Shown: positions 8,742 to 18,628, counted from the stretch's first letter. The stretch is 64,000 bases of DNA from Candidatus Heimdallarchaeota archaeon LC_3 (GCA_001940645.1 MDVS01000048.1:1-64000), one strand, 5' to 3'. A program made the numbers and translations. Notes: generated by a model not told the origin, from the sequence alone.

Positions 8742-9281
8742 TTAAAAATAATCGTGTCTTAATTGTGATCTTGGAGGGATTTTTTGTTCCCCCTCGGTTA
8801 TTCTCCAGACTTCAGGTAATTTATACTTCTCTAAAAAATTTTGAATGTCTTTTAAAAAACTCTCAGCTTCACGAAGTAATTGAGTGACATATTCCATGTT
8901 AAGGAATGAAGTACGAAATCGCATGTAGATTTTTGTAGTTAATTTTTCTTGTTTATCAATAGACAATCTAATTTGTGGATATTTTGATTGTTCATTGAGT
9001 GTATCAATTAAAAAATCATTAAATGGGTTAATATCGTCATCAGGGGTAACTTGCGTTAAAGTATTAGTATAAAATATCATTTCTCTTCCAAAAATATCAA
9101 ATTCAATAAAAATATCAGGAAAATCAATGTAAGGCACTAAAATGATAATTGATCCATCCCTTGCGTCCTTGAAGATAACTGAATCCAACCCCAGTAACGA
9201 TATCCAATAATAACAGGATTCTACAATATTTGGAGAATTTTTTAGGTCATTTGGGGTGAGAGTGATAATTGGGGAATTCAT
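8742..9281 (-). CDS. Hypothetical protein, possibly a YbjN or secretion-chaperone-like fold
   Basis: A 179-residue acidic protein with alternating strands in the middle (IIILVPYIDFPDIFIEFDIF, EMIFYTNTLTQV) and a C-terminal helix (LLREAESFLKDIQNFLEKY). The order helix, antiparallel sheet, long helix is like the YbjN/type III chaperone fold, but I cannot confirm this by motif. There is no signal peptide or membrane span. It stands alone on the minus strand between a gene remnant and a GNAT gene. The function is unknown. Confidence 0.65.
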   Translation of the reverse strand: MNSPIITLTPNDLKNSPNIVESCYYWISLLGLDSVIFKDARDGSIIILVPYIDFPDIFIEFDIFGREMIFYTNTLTQVTPDDDINPFNDFLIDTLNEQSKYPQIRLSIDKQEKLTTKIYMRFRTSFLNMEYVTQLLREAESFLKDIQNFLEKYKLPEVWRITEGEQKIPPRSQLRHDYF

Positions 9282-9430
9282 GGTTCTTTTCTACCTCAAC
9301 TACTTTAGTATCAGAGATTTTATTCATTTTTAACTACTAGCTTACATGAATTTCATAAATTTAGAGAAGTTAATTGGTATAAATCCTTTAGAAAATTTGG
9401 TTATCTATATTTAATAATCCAAGTTTTCTA

Positions 9431-9979
9431 TCAAACTCTTATTTTCAAGAAATTCCAAACCATTAGGTGGGAAATATCATTATTCATTAAAATATTATTT
9501 AAATCCATTGGTTTTCCAGTTAGAATGTTCTTTCCTTGTTTATTATAACCATAAAACTCTATTCTATCAATAATAAAACCATTTATTATATAAAAATTTG
9601 ATAATTGAATATCATCTGCTATCACTTCAGTTAAAACTTCAGTTATTGAAGGATTATATTGTTTTATTAGCTTTAATCCGTAATCCAGAATTTTAGATCC
9701 ATATTTTTTATTTTGAGAACTTGGAAGTACTCCTATTAGATCAATAGTAGCTCTTTTATGGCTTAATTCTGTTGAAAAGACGAAAATCCCTATAATCTCT
9801 TTTTCATCAAATACCAGATATTGTTTATCTGTAATTTCATCCTGTTTAAAGAATAAACCATATCTAGTGAAGAAAGTCTTCTCAAAAATTTTGTTAATAA
9901 GAGTTTGGAGTATTTCGATATCAGAATCTGATTCTATTTTTCGGAAAATTAAAGAATTCGCGATTTTTATCTTGGTCAT
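9431..9979 (-). CDS. GNAT-family N-acetyltransferase
   Basis: A 182-residue protein with the GNAT order: N-terminal strand-helix (ILQTLINKIFEKTFF), central strands (QYLVFDEKEIIGIFVFS), strand 4 (RATIDLIGVLPSSQNKKYGSKIL), which holds the acetyl-CoA-binding Q/R-x-x-x-G-S type loop and the following helix, then strand 5 and LSNFYIINGFIID, which matches the family's N-F-Y-x-x-x-G-F motif. The substrate is unknown. It is a monocistronic minus-strand gene, divergent from the acyl-CoA dehydrogenase. The fold call is good; the role is open. Confidence 0.8.
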   Translation of the reverse strand: MTKIKIANSLIFRKIESDSDIEILQTLINKIFEKTFFTRYGLFFKQDEITDKQYLVFDEKEIIGIFVFSTELSHKRATIDLIGVLPSSQNKKYGSKILDYGLKLIKQYNPSITEVLTEVIADDIQLSNFYIINGFIIDRIEFYGYNKQGKNILTGKPMDLNNILMNNDISHLMVWNFLKIRV

Positions 9980-10129
9980 AATATATTAACCTTAAATTTC
10001 TACTACATTATGCATGAAATTCTTTATTTCAATAAGCAAAAACATTAAAGAAAACACAAAATATGTCAACATTGTTGATTAAAAACTTAACTGAGTTAAA
10101 ATTCAGAAAGTGAATCTTACTTATTTTAA

Positions 10130-11671
10130 TTGGAGAAACTATTTATGACTTATCCAGGAATGAAACAACATCAAAAAGATTTATTGATGGAATATGGACC
10201 CAGACTAAAGGATATTGATGAAAGCTATATCAAAGATCTTTATTATCCAATATTGGACCAAGTATATGGTATTATGGAGGATAAAGTTGCGCCTTATGTT
10301 AAGAAATGGGATGAAGAAGGCGCTAAATTTGTTAATGGTAAAGTTCAATTTCCACAAGGTGTTCTAGAAGCTTATAACGCATTAGTCCGTGATAAAAGTG
10401 GTTTAAGATTGTTTGAAGCTTTTTTACCTGAGGAATATGATGGAGTAGGATTACCACCCCTTATGGCGGGAGTTATTATGGAAACAATAGCTTCTTACGA
10501 CTTAAGCCTTCAAGTAACGATTGGACTTAGCACTACTCTGATTGAAGCTATTGGCTTATATCCTACTCCCGAGTTAACAGGAAAATATTTTCCTATGTTA
10601 CAGGAAGGAGCAGCAGGATATGTTGGGTTTACTGAACCGGATGCTGGTTCTAATTTAAAGAATTTAAAGGCAACTTCAACCCTTGATGGTGATGATTACG
10701 TCGTTAAAGGTACCAAAATATGGATCAGCAATGCAGGATACGCTGATTTAGGGTTGGTCTTAGCACGTAACATTGTAGACGGAAAAGATGAAGGAATGAA
10801 TGCTTTCATCATTGAAAACAGTATGCCTAATGCAGATGGTAATGGAGGTCCGGGTGTTGTCTGCAGTCGTCTTGAAGAAAAAATTGGTCTTCATTCCTCA
10901 TCAACTGGGGTTTTAGAATTTAATGTTAGGGTTCCGAAAGAAAATGTTATTGGCCAAGTCGGGAAAGGATACCAACGAATTCTTGAAAGACTTATGGGAA
11001 TGAGGATGGGTGTTGCTTTTCAATCTATTGCTTTAGCTGATCGTGCATATGAACTCGCAAAAGCCTATGGAGAAGAAAGACATCAATTTAATAAACCAAT
11101 TGCTTCATTTCCAGGTGTTGCTAATAAATTAACAGGTATGGAAAAAGAATTAATGAGAATGCGTCGGTTAGGTTTTGAAGCTTCTTATGTTTTAAGTAGG
11201 AGTCAACAGAAACTTACCGTCAATCCAAACTATTTGAAAGTTGATGCTGATGGTCAAGCAATGCTTGATTCTTTTCCATTATATTCCGCAGCAGTTGTAG
11301 CCTTCACTGTTAGTAGAGCAAAAATGTACAATTCCGAAGTTGGATGGATAATTACCGATGATGCTTTACAAATTTTTGGTGGTAATGGATTAGCCAAGGA
11401 ATATAATGTTGAGCGTTTATTACGTGACTTCCGGGTTTTAAGAATCTACGAAGGCACATCTGAAATTCAAGAAGGTATTCTTGATCGAACTAAAGCAGCT
11501 GCTAAAGCTAAAGATTTGGATTCATTAATGGCGTTAGCAGAACAGACAGGTCGGCCTGAACCCGAATTTAAACCACTAGATTATAATAAAATTTTCTTTA
11601 CAAGATTTCCTAAATCGGTAGATGCGTTTAAAGACGAAAACAATGAGGATTTCTACTTATATAAGAATTAG
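10130..11671 (+). CDS. Acyl-CoA dehydrogenase family flavoprotein
   Basis: A 513-residue acyl-CoA dehydrogenase. Family marks are GYVGFTEPDAGSNL (residues around 163-176, flavin loop), KIWISNAGYADL (around 196-207), the arginine-rich RHQFNKPIASFPGV segment, and near the C-terminus QIFGGNGLAKEYNVERLLRDFR followed by RIYEGTSEIQ, which contains the glutamate that acts as catalytic base in many family members. It has a C-terminal extension of about 55 residues beyond the usual end. The enzyme would oxidise an acyl-CoA to the 2-enoyl-CoA and pass electrons to an electron-transfer flavoprotein, which is not in the window. The start could be TTG 10130 or ATG 10145. It stands alone, so the substrate is unknown. 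Confidence 0.93.
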   Translation: MEKLFMTYPGMKQHQKDLLMEYGPRLKDIDESYIKDLYYPILDQVYGIMEDKVAPYVKKWDEEGAKFVNGKVQFPQGVLEAYNALVRDKSGLRLFEAFLPEEYDGVGLPPLMAGVIMETIASYDLSLQVTIGLSTTLIEAIGLYPTPELTGKYFPMLQEGAAGYVGFTEPDAGSNLKNLKATSTLDGDDYVVKGTKIWISNAGYADLGLVLARNIVDGKDEGMNAFIIENSMPNADGNGGPGVVCSRLEEKIGLHSSSTGVLEFNVRVPKENVIGQVGKGYQRILERLMGMRMGVAFQSIALADRAYELAKAYGEERHQFNKPIASFPGVANKLTGMEKELMRMRRLGFEASYVLSRSQQKLTVNPNYLKVDADGQAMLDSFPLYSAAVVAFTVSRAKMYNSEVGWIITDDALQIFGGNGLAKEYNVERLLRDFRVLRIYEGTSEIQEGILDRTKAAAKAKDLDSLMALAEQTGRPEPEFKPLDYNKIFFTRFPKSVDAFKDENNEDFYLYKN

Positions 11672-11736
11672 AACAGAGCTATAAAAAATTCTCTCCAAAT
11701 TTTCTTAATTCAAGATAGAGATGGAAGATTGAAAGA

Positions 11737-11967
11737 ATGACTCAAAAAGTTTGCCCAAATTGTGGTAAGGAAATATCTGAAAGCCAATTTTGTCTGCATT
11801 GCGGAATGCCGTTAACAGACCTTGCAAGGAAATCACCTACACAACGTGCAATAAAAAATGAGACAAAGGAAATGTCTAATTTATGGATATTTCTGATAAT
11901 GTGTTTATGTTTAACTCCTATAGGTGGTATAATATTTTTATTTTTGATACCAACTTTTTTCTTTTAG
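11737..11967 (+). CDS. Zinc-ribbon protein with one C-terminal membrane span
   Basis: A 76-residue protein. Residues 6-23 hold a CPNCG-x9-CLHCG zinc ribbon of the double-CxxC type. After a polar linker (about residues 28-46) comes a single hydrophobic span (WIFLIMCLCLTPIGGIIFLFLI) that runs to the C-terminus. It is probably membrane-anchored with the ribbon in the cytoplasm. A decayed paralogue lies immediately downstream (12116-12340), and a third relative is at 42712-42984 on the other strand; in both of those a stop codon separates ribbon and membrane part. Function unknown; such ribbons often serve in protein or nucleic-acid contacts. Confidence 0.75.
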   Translation: MTQKVCPNCGKEISESQFCLHCGMPLTDLARKSPTQRAIKNETKEMSNLWIFLIMCLCLTPIGGIIFLFLIPTFFF

Positions 11968-12115
11968 CTTACAAATTTGCTCCTAAGTCCTTTCTAAAGA
12001 AAATTAGAAAATAGCTGGATTAGTCCCCTCTATATCAAAAATTCCTCTATTCCTAAATATAATGTTATAGATTCAATTTTTCTTAATTAAAAATAGATTT
12101 GGATGTTATGAAAGG

Positions 12116-12340
12116 ATATCTCAAAAAATTTGCCCTAATTGTGGTAAACAAATCTCTGAGAGTCAGTTTTGTTTACATTGTGGAATGACTTTAACGGAAC
12201 AAGCAAAGAAATCACCTGCACAACTTGCAATAGGAAATCAATCTTAGGAACAATTTAATCTTCCCTTATGTATAGTGATGAGTTGCTGTTTAGCTCCTTT
12301 AGGTGGATTGTGTTACTATTTAATGGTTAAGAGCGAGTAA
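12116..12340 (+). pseudogene. Decayed paralogue of the zinc-ribbon membrane protein
   Basis: The translation closely follows the gene at 11737: ISQKICPNCGKQISESQFCL, then HCGMTLTEQAKKSPAQLAIG, then an in-frame TAG at 12245-12247, then LCIVMSCCLAPLGGLCYYLM and a TAA at 12338-12340. The start codon is missing in this frame: an ATG at 12108 is in another frame, and ATA stands where the paralogue has ATG. It is therefore a tandem duplicate that has lost its start and gained a stop. Alternatively the ribbon and the membrane part are now separate, or the stop is read through. Confidence 0.6.
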
Positions 12341-12485
12341 TACCTTTCTTTTTAAGTACTTCATCAAATATGAAATGTTCAAATAAAATATAATCCTCTT
12401 CTAATTATGATAGTTTACATTTTTAACTTATCAGGAAATCTGGTTTTAACATATTTTTCTACTGATTAGTAAAGTATTCAGATGG

Positions 12486-12872
12486 ATGTTTTTATTTATG
12501 GCAAAAAAATCAGGTTTAAGTGATTTAGGGGTTATTCTCGCCTTGATTGGTGGAATAATCATGGTTGTATATGGTATACTACGAATTGTAGGAGTCTTCG
12601 TTGCTGAAGCTAACGATATTTTATCAGACGCATTCGATGTCGATTTATTATCTGGAAACATTGGTGGCGAAAATGGTGTATTAATTAGAGGAATTATTGC
12701 TTTAGTCTTAGGATTAGTAGTAATTTGGGTTTGGAAGGAAAGGAAAGCTTCTAGAGATGGAATACTTCTCTGGGGTATAGTTTTTATTGTTATTGGTTTA
12801 ATTGGCGGATCCCCAGGTGGGCTTTTACTCCTGATTGGTGGTATATTACTGGTTATAGATTATTTTGCTTGA
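12486..12872 (+). CDS. Small membrane protein, about four spans
   Basis: A 128-residue glycine- and leucine-rich membrane protein. Spans lie at about residues 14-38, 66-82, 93-108 and 111-127; between the first two is an acidic loop (EANDILSDAFDVDLL). ATG 12486 and ATG 12498 (MAKKSG) are both possible starts, and the second gives a more typical N-terminus. No family motif is recognised. It sits downstream of the zinc-ribbon pair on the same strand and converges with trpS. Confidence 0.65.
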   Translation: MFLFMAKKSGLSDLGVILALIGGIIMVVYGILRIVGVFVAEANDILSDAFDVDLLSGNIGGENGVLIRGIIALVLGLVVIWVWKERKASRDGILLWGIVFIVIGLIGGSPGGLLLLIGGILLVIDYFA

Positions 12873-12973
12873 GTTATATTATTTAACCTTTTTCTTTTTT
12901 TTCTCATAATAGTTATTTTCAAAAATTGATACACGATTCGAATCTTAAGTTTGACTAAATTTGTCGCAATACG

Positions 12974-14098
12974 TTAATCTTTAATTAAGAATTTATCCAA
13001 TTGATCTCTAGCTTTTTCTCGTTTTTCTTTATGACTTTTCAAAAAGGTATTAATCTTATCTATAAGTATGGCTTTAAGTTCCCCACTTAATAAATGCCCA
13101 GATTTATACTGTTCATAAATTTCACTCAATTTTTTATCGTCTGGTTCAAAAAGGATGTTCAAGTATTGAAAACTCACATCAATATCCGGATTACCACCCA
13201 ATTTACGGTGTTCCTCAATAGTAACTTTTCCACCAGAAAATGCATACTTATTGATCTTTGATTTAACTTTTTTAGCAGAATCATTAATAAAAATTGTTTG
13301 CCCCTCTGAAGCACTCATTTTGCCACCGGCCCCCTGCAAACCAGGAAAAAATTTACATTGAATACTTGCAGGCTTGTAAAAACCAAGTTTAGGTAAAACA
13401 TCTCTACTGAGTCTAAAATGAGGATCTTGATCAATTGCGTGAGGTATTAAACAGGGAACATTTTCTCCTTGTCTGATACTTTCTAGAATTGATGGTACAG
13501 CTTGAATACAGGTATAAAAAATTTGACCTAGATTATTTGAATTGGTGAATCCAAAACTCGATTTAACTGTTGAAAAAGTTAATTTTTTTGATATTGGTAA
13601 TGCAGCATTATATAAAGTCTTAGCATTATCTGTATCTATCAATATTTCCGTTTTTTTACTATCAAATCCTAAGGCAATAATATCTAAAGCATTTTCAATT
13701 GCGTAGTTATAGGTATCCTTTAATTCTAGCTTCTCTTTAAATAAAAATTTCTCATCATCAGTTAATTGAAAAATAAGTTTTACATCAAATTTCTCTTGTA
13801 ACCATTTAGTGAAAAACCAAGGAACAATATGACCTAAATGAACATGTTCCGATGGACCACGACCAGTATATAGATAAAATTTATTTCCTTTTTCATATTC
13901 ATCCAATAACCAGTTCATATCACGATGTGTAAAGAAAGTCTTCCTTCTCAACATGAAATGCAAATCCCCCGTATGTTTTTTTATACGTTCAATAAGAGGA
14001 TCTGTTATTGGTTCGGTTCCAAATTCTTTAATTAGTTTATCATAATTTACATCTCCTTGGACATCCCAAGGAGTAACTGAAAACCCATTTTCTGTCAT
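12974..14098 (-). CDS. trpS: Tryptophanyl-tRNA synthetase, archaeal/eukaryotic type
   Basis: A 374-residue class I aminoacyl-tRNA synthetase that charges tRNA-Trp. The ATP-binding HIGH motif is HLGH (residues 87-90, in GRGPSEHVHLGH) and the KMSKS motif is KMSAS (260-264, in GAGGKMSASEG), both in the archaeal/eukaryotic form. PHAIDQDPHFRLSRD (about 219-233) is characteristic of this TrpRS group. The N-terminal WDVQGDVNYDKLIKEFG stretch is also typical. Length is normal for archaea. It is a single gene on the minus strand, as is common for synthetases. Confidence 0.97.
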   Translation of the reverse strand: MTENGFSVTPWDVQGDVNYDKLIKEFGTEPITDPLIERIKKHTGDLHFMLRRKTFFTHRDMNWLLDEYEKGNKFYLYTGRGPSEHVHLGHIVPWFFTKWLQEKFDVKLIFQLTDDEKFLFKEKLELKDTYNYAIENALDIIALGFDSKKTEILIDTDNAKTLYNAALPISKKLTFSTVKSSFGFTNSNNLGQIFYTCIQAVPSILESIRQGENVPCLIPHAIDQDPHFRLSRDVLPKLGFYKPASIQCKFFPGLQGAGGKMSASEGQTIFINDSAKKVKSKINKYAFSGGKVTIEEHRKLGGNPDIDVSFQYLNILFEPDDKKLSEIYEQYKSGHLLSGELKAILIDKINTFLKSHKEKREKARDQLDKFLIKD

Positions 14099-14383
14099 AA
14101 AATGATCACTAGATAAAAAATATTAATGTTGCTTAAAATTTAAACAAATTTCTTCATTTATGATTCGTACAAATCTAAATTATTTGTTAAAAATTTATTA
14201 AAAGAAAATTAGTATTTTCTCGTAATTTGATTCTTAAAATAGTATTTCATTAGAAACTAATTAATGGTAATTATTTGGATATTCTCTCTATTTTAATACT
14301 TCCATTTTTAAAATCTATCGGAATCTTCAGGATTTTAATATAATACTCATTAAAATTTTCTATTTTTTCTTAGAGTAAAATAA

Positions 14384-15604
14384 TTATTTATTTCCTAAAG
14401 CTATTTTAACTGAATCTGGTTCCTTTCTTAATAATAACATTGATATAATTCCGAAAATTGGACCTATTGCTAGAAACATAAATGCATATGTCCACCCTAC
14501 TAACTCAACCATTATAGGAACTAATTGAATTGAAAAAATTGTTAATGCAAATCCTAAAGCTGTCTGTATTGTCAATGCAGTTCCTAAATATGATGGATCA
14601 GATAATTCACTGATCATAGTTGAATACTGTGGTGAATCTGGAATAATTGCTATTCCCCATATAATAGCAATTACTAATGCTAAAACGACATCATTTATAA
14701 ATAATCCTATCAGTATCGAGCTTGTTCCACTTATAGAAAGTGCTAGAATATTAAATTTTGTTCTTCCTATTTTATCAGCTATTCCTCCCCCTAGTACGTT
14801 TGCTATAGAGCCGCTAAAGAAAACAAGAAACATACCTATAGAGAAATAATAGACCATTCCTACTTCATCTGATGTTCCATTTGAATTTTTCCATACTTCT
14901 TGTAAAAAAACTGGTATCCATACCCAAAAGGCGTATAATTCCCACATATGACCAAAATAACCAAAATTTGCGTATATTATAGGTTTTTCTTTCAAAATTT
15001 CTTTTATATTTGAAAGTTTGAATACGACTTTTTTCCCAATGAAAGGTCCTTCTTCAACAAAGAAGAATACTATGAGTGCTCCTATAAATCCTTGTATCGA
15101 AGAAAGGCTAATTAATATTCTCCAGTCAGGGATTCCTGTTAAATTAAATATATAAGGTAGTCCTGATCCTACTGTAAGTGCACCTAATAATATTCCCACT
15201 GCTAAACCTCTGTTTTCTCTGAACCAAGAAATTGTTAATTTCATTGCAACAGGATATACTCCAGCCAAAAAGAAACCTGTTAGAAAACGAGTTAGAATAA
15301 CAATGGTGAAATTGGGAGCTAAACCTGATAATAAATTGGTAGAACTTGCTAGAAGAGCACTAATTACATAAAAATTTTTTGTTTTAAAGACATCAGGTAA
15401 ATTTAAAATAGAAAAAAGTAGTCCACCGGTAACGAATCCTATGATGAGGATAGAACTTAATATTGCTTTATCTGTTTGAGTTAAACTCCAAAGAGTCTCT
15501 AGTTGACTTATTATTGCGTTTGCAGAAAACCAGATAGACATGGTTAATAATAAAGAAATTGAAGAAAAGAACAATGTAGATCTTGGTGTACTATATGTAA
15601 CCAT
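14384..15604 (-). CDS. Major facilitator superfamily transporter
   Basis: A 406-residue protein with about twelve hydrophobic spans and two six-helix halves. The first half contains the motif-A-like loop and the RFLTGFFLAGVYPVAMKLTI helix; the second half has GGGIADKIGRTKFNIL, the repeated motif A (G-x-x-x-D-x-x-G-R). A hydrophilic central loop near residue 195 separates the halves. The C-terminus ends in a short basic tail. The substrate cannot be told; the general form resembles sugar-phosphate/anion or organic-acid MFS families. It lies in the same orientation as the hydrolase upstream (15654), about 50 bases away, so both may be co-transcribed. Confidence 0.88.
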   Translation of the reverse strand: MVTYSTPRSTLFFSSISLLLTMSIWFSANAIISQLETLWSLTQTDKAILSSILIIGFVTGGLLFSILNLPDVFKTKNFYVISALLASSTNLLSGLAPNFTIVILTRFLTGFFLAGVYPVAMKLTISWFRENRGLAVGILLGALTVGSGLPYIFNLTGIPDWRILISLSSIQGFIGALIVFFFVEEGPFIGKKVVFKLSNIKEILKEKPIIYANFGYFGHMWELYAFWVWIPVFLQEVWKNSNGTSDEVGMVYYFSIGMFLVFFSGSIANVLGGGIADKIGRTKFNILALSISGTSSILIGLFINDVVLALVIAIIWGIAIIPDSPQYSTMISELSDPSYLGTALTIQTALGFALTIFSIQLVPIMVELVGWTYAFMFLAIGPIFGIISMLLLRKEPDSVKIALGNK

Positions 15605-15653
15605 ATTTGTTTATTTCTTGAGAAACATTTATAGAATGAGTAATAACAAAAAT

Positions 15654-16502
15654 TTAGATTTCTGATAATAGAGTATTGATTGTTTCTTCCCATACTGGAC
15701 TTTTATTTATTTCTGTATGTGTTGTATCTTCAATTGTAATAAATCTACCATAATCATAATTATTCGATGAAAATATCTTTCTAAATATCTCCGCATGTCT
15801 TTCATAATCAAAAATATTATCCTTTTTTGTATGAAATATTAAAATAGGAGCATCAACAAACCTAAGTAAATTTGAGGGATTATTTCTTTCCCAATCGAAA
15901 TTTCTATACCGAAAAAAAATCACATAGGGAATCCAACCGAATAACCATTTAGGAATATGGATATAATGGAATAAACTCCAGAATATGTTTTTTATCGAAT
16001 AGGTACTAGATTCTAAAATTAATGCTTTATAAATAACCATTTTTGATAAGAATAGACAGGCTGTTGACCCAAAAGAAACACCATGTAAAATTGGATTAGC
16101 GATCTTTTCTTTTTCGATTATTTCTAGTACAGTTGTTGAGTAATGAACAGCAGTAGCTCTCCAAGAAAATTTTGTCAAACCGTGGCTTGGCCCGTCAACA
16201 AGTAATAATGAATAACCATTATCTAAATAAAATTTTCCTCGTTCAGCCATACTTTCTGATTTTCCAACATAGTAATGTAATAAAATAACCCATCCCTTGG
16301 AATTCTCCTGATTATGAATCCAATAAGCTGTTTTATTATCATTAATGTACTTCAAAGTAATGGGAAAAGGAAAATTTGATGTTCCTTTCCGCCATAATAT
16401 CGGGTTATTAGTTAATACAAAAAATACGACTAAAGATAGTAGAATATATGTGATAATAATAAATGTAGTGATGAAAATAAAAAATTCAAGTATTTCTGGC
16501 AA
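15654..16502 (-). CDS. Membrane-anchored alpha/beta hydrolase
   Basis: A 282-residue protein. Residues 6-33 form an N-terminal membrane anchor. The rest is an alpha/beta-hydrolase: oxyanion strand ENSKGWVILLHYYVG (about 66-80), nucleophile elbow GVSFGS (G-x-S-x-G, around 141-146), the acid on the strand APILIFHTKKDNIFDYERH, and the closing histidine in EDTTHTEINKS. It probably hydrolyses an ester or amide at the membrane; the substrate is unknown. The cap region is rich in aromatic residues (FHYIHIPKWLFGW). It is probably in one transcript with the MFS transporter downstream. Confidence 0.82.
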   Translation of the reverse strand: MPEILEFFIFITTFIIITYILLSLVVFFVLTNNPILWRKGTSNFPFPITLKYINDNKTAYWIHNQENSKGWVILLHYYVGKSESMAERGKFYLDNGYSLLLVDGPSHGLTKFSWRATAVHYSTTVLEIIEKEKIANPILHGVSFGSTACLFLSKMVIYKALILESSTYSIKNIFWSLFHYIHIPKWLFGWIPYVIFFRYRNFDWERNNPSNLLRFVDAPILIFHTKKDNIFDYERHAEIFRKIFSSNNYDYGRFITIEDTTHTEINKSPVWEETINTLLSEI

Positions 16503-16709
16503 TTTAATTAAGAAAATTTATAATTTTATTATAAATTTTTCTTATAATTCTTTCAAAAAACGCTTTCTTCTAATTTATTGTACTTTTTCATAATATTATT
16601 TTTTATTGAATCACTTATATTTTACTAATAGCAGTATAAATTAAATCTTAAATGTAATTTATTAAACAAATTAGTATTTGATATTTTATTAAATGGAGAA
16701 TTTTACCTT

Positions 16710-18617
16710 ATGCAACTTTTATTAATACATTCAGATCATTTTTCTTGGGAAGCTAAAGATAAGGCATTGAAAGATATTAGTGACATCACAGAAAAATTTT
16801 TTTCTACCAAAGATTCGATATTAGTAGTTTTTGTCTCAGTAGAACAATCTGATGAGGGTTCACCAGCAATAATTTCAAAAAAAGCTGTTTTAGCAATCAT
16901 TGAATCAGCAAATGACATTAAAGAAAAAAATATTATGATTTATCCATTTGTTCACTTAATTACAGAAAATCCTGGAAAACCACAAGTAGCAAGAAATATA
17001 CTATCTAAAATGCTTAAGGGATTTGAAAAGAAAACTGAATTCACAGTTTACAGCTCTCCTTTTGGTTATTACAAAGCTTTTACACTAGCTAATAAAGGTC
17101 ATCCGTTAGCAGAAAGATCAAAGCGTATCACAATTGATAGTGTTGTTGAAAAAGAAGTTCCAACTGATGACGAGTATTCAGATAAAGAAGATTTAACAGC
17201 TATTAAAGCAGAAGAACAATCAAGCGCAGAATTCTTTATTCTCACCCAAAAAGGAGATCTTATCAAAACATCTGATTATAGATTTCCTAAAAAGGAGAAA
17301 CAATTCAAAAAATTTATCAAGTATGAAACAAATAAAGATCGTACTTCGTTAGAACCACCCCCCCATATAGCTTTAATGAAACAGCTTGAATTGGTCGATT
17401 ATGAACAAGGAACAGATCCAGGAAACTTTCGTATTTTACCAAGGGGTTTGGTAATAAAAAATGCTATTGAAGAATATACAAAACAGATGTTAATAGATTA
17501 TGGAGCTCATATTATAGAAAGTCCTCTATTTTATGATTTCGAACATCCAGCACTTAAGAAATATTTGAACAGATTTCCAGCAAGGCAATATGTTGTTGAA
17601 TCTGGTCATAAAAATTATTTTATGAGATTTTCAGCATGTTTTGGGCAATTTTTAACCTTGAGTCAGTCTACGATTAGTTATAAAAACCTTCCTGTTAAAA
17701 TCTTTGAGTTGGCAAAGTCATTTAGACGAGAACAAAGTGGAGAAATTTCAGGGCTCAGAAGATTAAGAGGATTTACAATGCCTGATATTCATACCGTTTG
17801 TTCAGATATTCCTATGTCAAAGAAAGCTTTTAGAGAACAATATGAAATGTCACTTCAAATGATGAATGAACTAGAGCTTGATATTGAAGTAGCTTTTAGA
17901 GTACAGAAAAACTTTTTTGATGAACATAAAGACTGGATTCTTGATATGGTAAAATTATCCAAAAAGAATTGCTTATTAGAGATTTATGAAGAAAGGTACG
18001 CATACTTTATATTAAAATTTGAATTTAATTTTGTTGATACACAAGGAAAAGCAGCTGCATTATCAACAGTTCAAATAGATGTTGAAAATGGTGAACGATT
18101 TGAGATTAGGTATGTGGATGAATCAGGTAAGGAACAATATCCCTATATTTTACATTGTTCCATTCCTGGATCAGTCGAAAGAGATATTTATGCTTTGTTA
18201 GAAAAAGCAAGTGCTCAGATTAACAAAAAAGAAATACCTATTCTTCCATTTTGGGTTTCACCTGTTCATACAAGATTGATTCCCATTGGAGAAAAGCATC
18301 TCGGATATTGCCAACAATTAAGAAAAAGTCTTGAATCAATTAATGTTCGTGTGGAAATTGATAATCGATTAGGTGAACGTGTTGCTAAACGTATTCGAGC
18401 AGCAGAGTTACTTTGGATTCCCATGTTATTAGTTATAGGTGATAAGGAATTAGACTCGAATGAGCTTACAATTAGAGAGCGTGGAACTGAAGAATATCAA
18501 AAATCAAAACATGATTTTGTATCAGAATTAGGAAGAAAATTGGATCGATATCCTTCAATTAGACTTAACCATCCCCCAAAATTATCTGATCAAATTATTT
18601 TTTCAAGAAAACAATAA
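16710..18617 (+). CDS. thrS: Threonyl-tRNA synthetase with archaeal N-terminal editing domain
   Basis: A 635-residue class II synthetase for tRNA-Thr. The N-terminus (MQLLLIHSDHFSWEAKDKAL) is the archaeal editing domain, related to D-aminoacyl-tRNA deacylase, which removes mischarged serine. The catalytic core follows: motif 2 is in AKSFRREQSGEISGLRRLRG (about residues 337-356), with MPDIHTVC after it. The anticodon-binding domain starts near residue 525 (LPFWVSPVHTRLIPIGEKHL) and includes NRLGERVAKRIRAAELLWIP. Length and order are those of archaeal ThrRS. It is preceded by an AT-rich region and followed by T-rich tracts, so it is probably monocistronic. Confidence 0.97.
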   Translation: MQLLLIHSDHFSWEAKDKALKDISDITEKFFSTKDSILVVFVSVEQSDEGSPAIISKKAVLAIIESANDIKEKNIMIYPFVHLITENPGKPQVARNILSKMLKGFEKKTEFTVYSSPFGYYKAFTLANKGHPLAERSKRITIDSVVEKEVPTDDEYSDKEDLTAIKAEEQSSAEFFILTQKGDLIKTSDYRFPKKEKQFKKFIKYETNKDRTSLEPPPHIALMKQLELVDYEQGTDPGNFRILPRGLVIKNAIEEYTKQMLIDYGAHIIESPLFYDFEHPALKKYLNRFPARQYVVESGHKNYFMRFSACFGQFLTLSQSTISYKNLPVKIFELAKSFRREQSGEISGLRRLRGFTMPDIHTVCSDIPMSKKAFREQYEMSLQMMNELELDIEVAFRVQKNFFDEHKDWILDMVKLSKKNCLLEIYEERYAYFILKFEFNFVDTQGKAAALSTVQIDVENGERFEIRYVDESGKEQYPYILHCSIPGSVERDIYALLEKASAQINKKEIPILPFWVSPVHTRLIPIGEKHLGYCQQLRKSLESINVRVEIDNRLGERVAKRIRAAELLWIPMLLVIGDKELDSNELTIRERGTEEYQKSKHDFVSELGRKLDRYPSIRLNHPPKLSDQIIFSRKQ

Positions 18618-18628
18618 AATAGTCAAAC

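Noticed and set aside
12245..12247. The TAG as a pyrrolysine codon in the second zinc-ribbon gene
   Set aside because: The gene also lacks a start codon, the paralogue at 42844 has TAA at the comparable place, and there is no sign of pyrrolysine genes.
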